From contig JACCIC010000290.1 of NCBI GenBank assembly GCA_018907035.1, forward strand, positions 364,001 through 428,000: a DNA stretch of 64,000 bases, in the 5' to 3' direction. Source of the DNA: Sycobia sp. Sy_11. Its lineage: Eukaryota; Arthropoda; Insecta; Hymenoptera; Epichrysomallidae. This document shows, piece after piece, positions 56,751-64,000 of this stretch. The notes beneath the pieces were generated by a model. That model had not been told where the DNA came from and did no database searches. It saw only the letters and a program-made list of their open reading frames with translations. Position 1 is the stretch's first letter. Every line of letters begins with the position of its first letter. The position numbers and the translations under genes are program-made.

Positions 56751-58800
56751 TATGTTGACATTTGGAAACAGTAGAACCTTTTAATACCTTTAACTTTTTG
56801 CTAGGATCACTTAGTTTTCAACCAACTTGATCTTATCAGTATTTGCCATTCAGGTAATTTTCTGTTGATTTACGTATTAAAACTACGTTGTGTGTAGCAT
56901 ACATGCATGTTGGAGATCTGCACTTAACAGAAAAGGTATTCGTTTTTCAGCTCTTTTAATACTGGACACTGCATTATTTCTTTACAAAATAGATATAATC
57001 ATTACTTTAACATTTATAACTTGCAAAGTAATAAAAAGTATCAAAAAATATGAAATGCTAGTATCAAGATTATTTACACGTTTGGCAACAAATTTGATAG
57101 CCATTTTTTTGGTTCTCCATTAACATGTAATTTTTTTATAGTAAATTAGTACCTTTTTAGAGTACGTTGACGACTGTGATAAGAGTTATCTTCAGTATCT
57201 CATTGGATTCTATGATGATTACGTTTCAACTACTGCGTAGTTCTCTTATCTGTCATGAATAAGCTATTGCAAGGCACTGATGATGGAAATAGATACACTG
57301 TATACAGTGTACTATATTTTAAACTGATGCAACTTACTTCTTGAAAGATAAAATTTTGACTTCTATTTCTCTAGAAGCCTTGTATGCGACAAACCTATAC
57401 TTTATCATTCGGATATTTAAAAATATTTTTTCGAAACATCACATTATAATCCATTCTTCTCACCATGTTTATTCTATTACTTGAAAAAAGAGCATTGTTG
57501 AACAAAACAGATAATTTAAAGTATGGCGCATCAAATCTTCATTTATAAGAAAATTCCCCACCTACTAAAATTATCATTCTTTCAAGATTGCTTGATTGAT
57601 AAAAATAAACACAGTCTGATTGGGCCCAAGTACAGGTGGAGTTTTGTTTCATTATAATATAAAATCTCTCTCTCTCTCTCTTTACGGAAAACTCATTCGA
57701 TTGGGTGCTTTCCTCTTCCTTTGCTTTCTCTTTACACCTCCTTACTTAAAAAGTAATTATAAACATGAAAATGAATTTCATCGCATGAACTAAATATATT
57801 GTGCAACTATTGTGTGTTATTTTATAATATATTAGAAATTCAGTAGAGACGATATTTATTTTTTGCTGAATACTTGTAAACAAAACAATGTTCACAGCGA
57901 CTAAAATAATGAAAAAATTTCATCTATTCGATAAGAGAAACAGAAATGTTCTACATGTTTTACACATGTTTTCTGTACATAGGTAGCGTTTACGAAATGC
58001 ATTGGTTTACGGAACAAAATTTACAGTCTGTTAGTAGTTGAAGGAGGGAGATTGAAAAAAGGTCAACCAATTAAATCGAGCGTAATAAAGAAATTAATCA
58101 TATTCGAAGATAATAGAAGATGTCTGCAAACTCTTGTCTTTAAATAGCGAGAGCAGCGCGTTTAAAATTAGACAAAGTTCATCCTGAAAAGCAAAAAATT
58201 CCAATAAGTCTATATGATGATAAAAAATACTTACTGCAATATAGTATGACTACTTTATCGTGGGAACATAAGAGAATTATAGCAGATGGCACAAGCTGCA
58301 AGCAAAGTAAAGAGCGAAATAGATAGGGTAAGAAGTAAGGGGTTGAACAAGAGAGGGAATTCGTAGAGGCCAATGTGTAAGCAGTTAGAGTGGGAGAGAA
58401 TGTACAGCAAGGTGAGGAGGGGAATCAAATCACCAATGAAATTGAACTAAAACTGGTAGATGCGCATTCACAACTGTAGAGGAGACACTTAGAGACCAAT
58501 GAAAAACCAGTAATACAGGAAGATGTGACGTTTCACAATAATTTAAGTGAATCAATAACTATTGAATGCGATATCACAGAAGAGTTAATGCACAAATCGA
58601 ATCCATTGAAGGAGGGAATAAACCAATTGCATGTACAGAGAGAAGGAATATAATATAGGAGGTAATGAAAGGGGTACCCATTATAGTGCAGGAATGGTTA
58701 CATGAAGCAACTGTGGATGATGAAAAGCTCATTTGTGTTACTAAATAGATCGAACATTATCTACTCTCAGGGTAACATAGAATTTAATCTTTTGCGGAAG
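56751..58800. other. AT-rich intergenic DNA
   Basis: No supported gene. The short ORFs at 56890-57123 and 58179-58373 have no recognisable features. A small (CT)n tract lies at about 57665-57682. Confidence 0.45.
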
Positions 58801-58849
58801 CAACTCTATATATAACAAAAATTTTTTTATTATCTGTGTCTGTTTAATG

Positions 58850-59110
58850 GATCTTGCCATTCTTAACCAAATTTCTGAGCGTGAATTCTTACTGAGCAAG
58901 AAATGTATGGAGTGAGGGAAACGCCATCAGTACATAGTGACTGTTCTGAAGCAGGTGAAGTCTAGATATGGTATGGAAGTTATCGTGGTGCTGAATGAAA
59001 GACCAAACAAATTTTTACCATCAAAAATATCGACAGCAATGTTAAAAGACGAAGAATTGTTAATGAACTTTGCTAATAGTGCTAATAAGCTTTGTTTATT
59101 CATATAGTAT
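58850..59110 (+). pseudogene. Small decayed ORF, unrecognised relic
   Basis: Translation across stops gives LDLAILNQISEREFLLSKKC, then VLKQVKSRYGMEVIVVLNER, KFLPSKISTAML and NFANSANKLCLFI. The pattern looks like a short conserved insect hypothetical protein with a RYG.EVIV..N....FLP core, found near virus-like DNA elements as far as I recall. Too broken to assign. Confidence 0.3.
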
Positions 59111-59871
59111 CAAGATGAAGGTTCTTTTAAATTGAATAATTCTACTTCTTAGATAAGAATAAAATATGTAGATTATCTTATTTTTCTTTACTATTTATTT
59201 GTCGAAAAAGAGATCCATGCATAGCTTAAATATAAAATTCATGAGTAAATAATATTTTAATCTTAACATAAATGCTTTCTTATTTAGTTTGAATGATTGT
59301 CCTTATATTCCACTTAATATTTATTTAAAAAAAGTTTTTTTTTTAATTTCACATAGATTGTATTCAGTATATTTTATTTTTAACTATCTAAATATTATAC
59401 TCACGAGTAAAACCTAATAATTTACGTATACATGGTTGCCACTTTTGTTCGGAACTTTTTCTACTAAATAAATTTCGGGATACGTAGTTTTTTTGGATTT
59501 CAGTTTCGTAAAAACCACCAGAGACAGATTTATCATAATGCGATATGTCTAATGCGATTTCTGATATTAATATTCGTGGATTTAAGCACAACCGTTGCTC
59601 TAACAGGAGGTGTTGCTGGAATAGCGAAAGCAGTTATATAATACTAAAGAGGCCCAGAATAAATATGAGGAAAGTAGGCGATATAATAAGACAGCTGTAA
59701 CTATAGAAATAGACAAATGTCTCTATCTTAAGCTATATAAATATAAGTTGATATTTAAAACTGAAAGATGATGGTCCATATATAACCTTGATCCATATAT
59801 GACTATGATCTTATAAAATATGCGTGTTTTGGAAGCTGAAATTTTGTTGATATTCTTATAAGCTGTACTAT

Positions 59872-60135
59872 GTGCGTTCTAGTGATCCATGGAGCAACGT
59901 ATCTTCTATTGTTAATTTGGATGATTTTCAAAATAAAGGTTTTCTCTGCGTCTGTTATCGAAAGCACGGTTCTGAGGTCTTCTACTTTGATAGTTTTCGT
60001 GATCTTTCACCTCCAGAGCTATTTATGACATATTTTAATGTTACAATCATAAAAGATAACAGAATTTTAACTCTTTTATTGGTCGTCATCTTTATCTTGG
60101 GTTTAACCAACATTCTACAAAAGGAGCTTTTCTGA
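59872..60135 (+). pseudogene. Relic resembling an adenain-type cysteine protease
   Basis: The 87-codon ORF reads NVSSIVNLDDFQNKGFLCVCYRKHGSE, VFYFDSFRDLSPPELFMTYF, then an unrelated hydrophobic end. The pattern of a Trp/His-containing strand followed by YFDSFG-like and PP segments occurs in adenain-family (C5) proteases of Maverick/Polinton elements and their virus relatives. The catalytic His position appears lost and the Cys region is absent, so this is a dead fragment. Assignment from pattern only. Confidence 0.45.
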
Positions 60136-60307
60136 TAAATTCTAATCATTTTCTTTTATTAAATCATTTTTTAATTAAGACAGTTTGTCATTGAGTCTGA
60201 GAGGTAATTCTGCTGTTCGATAAGCCCATTATTTTCATTCTCTTCAACTATTGGCTTTTTTTAACTAATTGGCTTCAACTACTGGAGCCAAAAAGCTTCG
60301 TTTTGAG

Positions 60308-60311
60308 GTTA

Positions 60312-60356
<45 letters not shown>
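60308..60356 (+). repeat. (TA)n microsatellite
   Basis: Pure TA tract; a GC-richer patch (60360-60700) follows without a convincing gene. Confidence 0.9.
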
Positions 60357-60360
<4 letters not shown>

Positions 60361-61205
60361 GCGCCGAAATTGGCGGTTCGGATAATTAAACGTTTAAAAC
60401 TGCGAATGTTCGCGCACGATCACGAGATGTTCGTGTCAAGTCGCGAGAGTGCGTGCGAGACGAAAGGAGAGAGTGAGGAACGGAAAAGGAGCGAGCGCTC
60501 TACGTTCTTTAGCTTCAACCGTTGTCGAATGAAGATGTCTTACGTAACCTCGCTATCCTCAACGGTATCAGCCCCGAACTTTTGAGAAGCTTTTGGTTTC
60601 TCTTTGCCACTCTGCCATGCTCTCTTGCCCACGTTTCCCATTCACCCGGGATGAAAGCCCCGGCTTGCCACCAGTGGCGAGAGAGAATGAGAGAGAAAGG
60701 TAAAAATAAGATAAAACCACTTAAATAAATGAAACTTATACTATAAATAATTATCATAAATAATCATATCACGAAAAGTTAATAATATTAAATTAATTAA
60801 TTAATTAAAAATTAATATTAGACAATTTCTTGTGGGTTTGTATCCATTTATACGAAACCAAATGATTTCTTTTGCAAGCACATTAGATAATTAATTTTGT
60901 TAACTAAGTATTAATTTAATAATTATTAATTAATGATAAGTTATTATTAATAATTTTTTTTTGAGTATGTGCCACATGCTCGTATACCAAAAATATCTGA
61001 TAGTGATGAAGTCATCAAGGATAACCCATAAAGTTAAATAGACGTGAAACAATATTCGCTGTTTTTTAAATAAAAAGCAAAAACGCCTAAACATATATAA
61101 AATAAAATATATGACATCAATTAAATCAAATAAATATAATAATTTAACTGAAAATAAAAATAATAATAATGCTAGCATAATTATAACCACTAACTATAAT
61201 AATAA
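60357..61205. other. Intergenic DNA left of the LINE
   Basis: 60360-60700 is moderately GC-rich with short ORFs that show no domain; 60720-61205 is AT-rich with AATAAT repeats right before the inverted LINE part. Confidence 0.45.
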
Positions 61206-61316
61206 TTGCTCACTGATAATCAGCACGTCGATGTTCAGTTCCGCCGCAATCTGCGGGAGCAGTGCGTCTGCCACGCTACTCCCGTTCATATTGCATTGGA
61301 GTATCGTCGTCGTCAT
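61206..61316 (-). pseudogene. LINE ORF2 first codons, inverted part
   Basis: ATG at 61316-61314 overlaps the ORF1 stop as ATGA. Reads MTTTILQCNMNGSS, then LPQIAAELNIDVLIISEQ, the first strand and helix of an APE-type endonuclease, and then runs into AT-rich flanking DNA at 61205. Confidence 0.82.
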
Positions 61317-61540
61317 TGTGTGACTGTCTTTGTCTTCTGTTCTGTGAGTGCTATCCTGAACGCGGCACACGAGGACGAGCCGGGGAAGTGTCCCCTGTCT
61401 CGGATATTATCCTCAGTGCACAGGAAACACTCCCCACGACTCTTGCAGTCCTTGTGGGAATGACCCTCGAGGCCGCATCGCCAACAGCAGCTTCGTCTGT
61501 CCAGTCCTTTACAGTCTTTCCGTACATGACCGAACCGTAC
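61313..61540 (-). pseudogene. LINE ORF1 C-terminus, inverted part
   Basis: Minus strand: RFGHVRKDC (end of a first knuckle), CWRCGLEGHSHKDC (complete CCHC), CFLC and then CAAFRIALTEQKTKTVTQ before TGA at 61315-61313. Gag-like ORF1 of R1-clade LINEs ends in just this way. The part upstream is missing (5' truncation of the inverted segment near 61540). Confidence 0.8.
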
Positions 61541-64000
61541 AAGACAGACGATTACCGACTTGGCTCACAAGCGGCTCGGGCAAGTCCGCAGTTTGGTTAC
61601 GTGGAAAGGTTGCGTCGAATATCGTACGCAGCGGGACTGAGGAGGACTGTGTCTGGGTAACGGTCGCTGACATAACCTATGTCAGTGTTTACCTGAGCCC
61701 AAACAGCAGTGCCTCCGAGTACGCGGCTAAACTTGGAAAAATCGAGGACGCGTTGCGGGATATCTCTGGTAACGTGATCGTGGCGGGCGACTTTAACGCG
61801 CGGGCGATCGAGTGGGGAATGCCCTTGACCAACAGACGGGGAAGACTGCTGCTGGAGATGGCCGCAAGGCTGGACCTGGCAGTAGTTAACGAAGGAACGA
61901 TACCGACGTACAGACGACCAGGGTATGGTAACTCCATACCAGACGTGACTCTGACCTCGGACAGAATTCGAACTAGGATAAGGGCGTGGCGGGTGATCCA
62001 GGACTATACGGCCAGTGATCACCAGTACATTGCCTTCAAACTGACAGACGCGACGAGACAGACGAGGAGACGGGGCACAACATCTACGGGGTGGAACCCC
62101 AAACGCCTAGACATAGACGAACTCGAAAGGTATCTGCAAAATGCAGAACCTCCCTTACGAGAGGTGCCTCAAGAGTTGACGAACCGGGACAGGGTGGAGG
62201 CGTTAGCGGCGGCAACGACTGGCTTTCTCCAGCGCCTATGCGATGCCACCATGCCCAAGAAACGGAAAGTACTAAACAGACGACAAACATACTGGTGGTC
62301 AGTCGAGATCGCGGATCTCAGAAGCAATTGTTTGAAGCTGAGACGGAAAGCTCAACGAGCCCGAAGTCGAGGCGTAGTGGGACTATACTCTACGGAGTAT
62401 AGTCGCGCCAGACAGCGACTGAGATACGCGATCAATGACAGTAAGAAACGGTGTTGGACAAAACTAATCAACGAGGTAGACTCAGATCCTTGGGGCAACG
62501 GTTATAAAATTGTAACATGCGCCCTGGGAGGTCGGGGTCCGCCGGAACTACGAGACGCGAAAGTGATGGAGCGGATAGTTGAGAGACTTTTCCCAACCCA
62601 TCCCAACAGAACGGACGCGACAAACGAAATGACAGATATAGAGATCCCTCTCTTCACGCAGGAAGAGCTCTGCAGAGCTTCGAATGCGTTGAAGCCTAAC
62701 AAGGCCCCGGGTCCCGATGGCATGCCTAGTGAGGTGTTACGGGTGGTCGCTTCGCGCCGCCCGGACATCCTTTTGGGTTTGTACAACGGGTGTCTGGTGG
62801 AGGGAGTTTTTAGCAGGCTCTGGAAGGAGGCTCGATTGGTTCTCATCCGTAAGTCTAAGGGGAACCCCGATTTGCCTTCTTCATACAGGCCTCTCTGCCT
62901 ACTAAATACGGCAGGGAAGCTGTTGGAGCTACTGCTGAGACCAAGACTGTCACAGGCAATTCAAAACGCCGGAGACCTATCCGAACAACAACACGGATTT
63001 AGAAAAGGACGGTCGACAATCGGAGCTATAGGTGACGTGACGAACATCTTTCACGCGGCGAACAGGGGCTGTCATGCAACCAGATCACTGGTTCTGTTGG
63101 TGACCCTGGACGTTCGTAACGCCTTTAACTCTGCAAAATGGACAGCGATACTGGGGGCGTTGGAGTTGACTTTCAAGGTTGACTCCTAACTCCTTCGTAT
63201 CATACGGGACTACTTACGAGACCGAGGACTGACGTATGATACTTTGGACGGAAAGAAATGGAAACGCGTGACAGCGGGGGTGGCGCAGGGTTCCATTTTA
63301 GGCCCCGACTTCTGGAACGTACAATACGACGGTTTGCTGAGACTAGACATGCCCTCCGACGCGCGTCTCATTGCCTATGCCGACGATGTGGCAGACGTGA
63401 CAGTCGCACGCGACTATCACTTGATTCAGTTAAAGCTGAATCAGGTCATGAGACGCGTGAACGAATGGATGACAGATCACGGACTGCAGCTGGCGCTGCA
63501 AAAGACTGAGTTGTTGCTGCTGACTCGCAGACGTATACAGACGGTGTTTCCGATGACGTTAGGGACGGAAAGACTGGAAACCAGGAGTGAAGTCAAGTAC
63601 CTTGGCGTTACCTTGGATACGAAGCTGAGCTTCTGGCCCCACCTACGAAACGCGGCGACAAAGGCAGCAGAAAAGACCAAGGCTCTAAGTAGACTGATGG
63701 CCAATACCAACGGACCGAAACAGAACGTTCGGAGACTGCTGATGAGCGTTACCCACTCGATTTTGCTTTACGGGGCGGAGGTTTGGGCTGACGCGATGAA
63801 TATCAGGAAACGCGCGAACGCCATGAAAAGCGTACAAAGGGTGGGCGCGTTAAGAATCGCGTGCGCGTATCGTACCGTGTCTGAGAGCGCCGTTTTCGTG
63901 ATTGCTGGGGTCATTCCCATCGATCTGCTCGCGGCCGAACGGAAGCGAATTTACGAGCGGAGCTCGAACGTTGGAAGGGAAGACGCTGTGACTGAAGAAC
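61540..64000 (+). pseudogene. LINE ORF2: endonuclease and reverse transcriptase (partial)
   Basis: Plus-strand frame from about 61540 (QDRRLPTWLTSGSGKSAVW): endonuclease motifs GDFNARAIEWG, NSIPDVTLTS and ASDHQYIAF; a linker; RT with KAPGPDGMPSEVL, SSYRPLCLLNTAGKLLE, QHGFRKGRSTIGAI, LDVRNAFNSAKW, GVAQGSILGPDFWN and the active site AYADDV. One in-frame TAA at 63187-63189 lies between the RT palm motifs; the frame is otherwise open to the window end. R1 clade by the motif set. The 3' end is outside the window. Confidence 0.88.

Larger units (their letters stand above)
61206..64000 (+). mobile_element. R1-clade LINE with inverted 5' part, runs off the window
   Basis: The main part (about 61540-64000) encodes endonuclease and RT on the plus strand. 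The first 335 bases (61206 to about 61540) are the same element in opposite orientation: the minus strand carries the ORF1 end with zinc knuckles, the ATGA overlap and the first codons of ORF2. The endonuclease continues on the plus strand almost exactly where the inverted part stops. This is the structure produced by twin priming. Confidence 0.85.

Noticed and set aside
61262..61660. 132-codon plus-strand ORF at the LINE 5' side
   Set aside because: It crosses the inversion junction: its first half is antisense of ORF1 and its second half is out of frame with the endonuclease.

Overview
The window looks like a repeat-dense stretch of an insect nuclear genome, probably a hymenopteran such as an ant. 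The evidence is an AT-rich background with many (TA)n, (CT)n and (CA)n microsatellites, one intron-bearing conserved host gene with consensus splice sites, and many insect-type transposable elements (Ty3/Gypsy, R1-clade LINEs, Penelope-like, mauritiana-type mariner). The hymenopteran assignment is an inference from the element types and is not proven. The only confident host gene is a four-exon dolichol-phosphate mannosyltransferase gene (DPM1, 35288-36390, + strand). Most other coding capacity belongs to mobile elements, and most of it is broken.

Layout. 1-2107: an internally deleted Gypsy element (copy A, - strand). It is fused at about 2107 to a second, GC-rich Gypsy element (2108 to about 11008, - strand) with gag, nucleocapsid, protease, RT/RNase H and integrase, a tRNA-Lys-type primer binding site and a candidate 5' LTR. 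11160-13960: simple-sequence DNA and a GC-rich inverted repeat around (TA)n. 15586-16490: a GC-rich island with a possible small exon. 18660-21350: a second copy (B) of the first Gypsy family, with gag, nucleocapsid, protease start, PBS and part of an LTR. 22026-23109: a 3'-truncated mariner. 23116-24047: a possible LTR. 24818-29440: a nearly full-length R1-clade LINE inserted in an (ACAY)n microsatellite, as the Waldo family does. 29465-34730: AT-rich DNA with a large palindrome and direct repeats. 35288-36390: DPM1. 39150-42490: a decayed CsRn1-like Gypsy element. 43177-44047: a candidate LTR.

45476-51128: two Penelope-like elements in inverted array, inside or beside fragments that resemble a large DNA transposon or virus-like (Maverick/Polinton-type) element, followed by an old mariner relic. 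51597-52802: a solo LTR of the copy A/B family with a 4-bp target duplication. 53797-54572: unrecognised ORFs. 55463-56748: a complete mariner with intact TIRs, a TA duplication and an uninterrupted 345-codon transposase. 58850-60135: more relics, including one that resembles an adenain-type cysteine protease. 61206-64000: an R1-clade LINE whose 5' part is inverted, the signature of twin priming, with its RT running off the window end.

The elements do not form a pathway; the region is a graveyard of nested insertions of different ages. The youngest looks like mariner, with two nearly identical copies 32 kb apart. The oldest are the Maverick-like and older mariner relics. The DPM1 gene survives intact between them.
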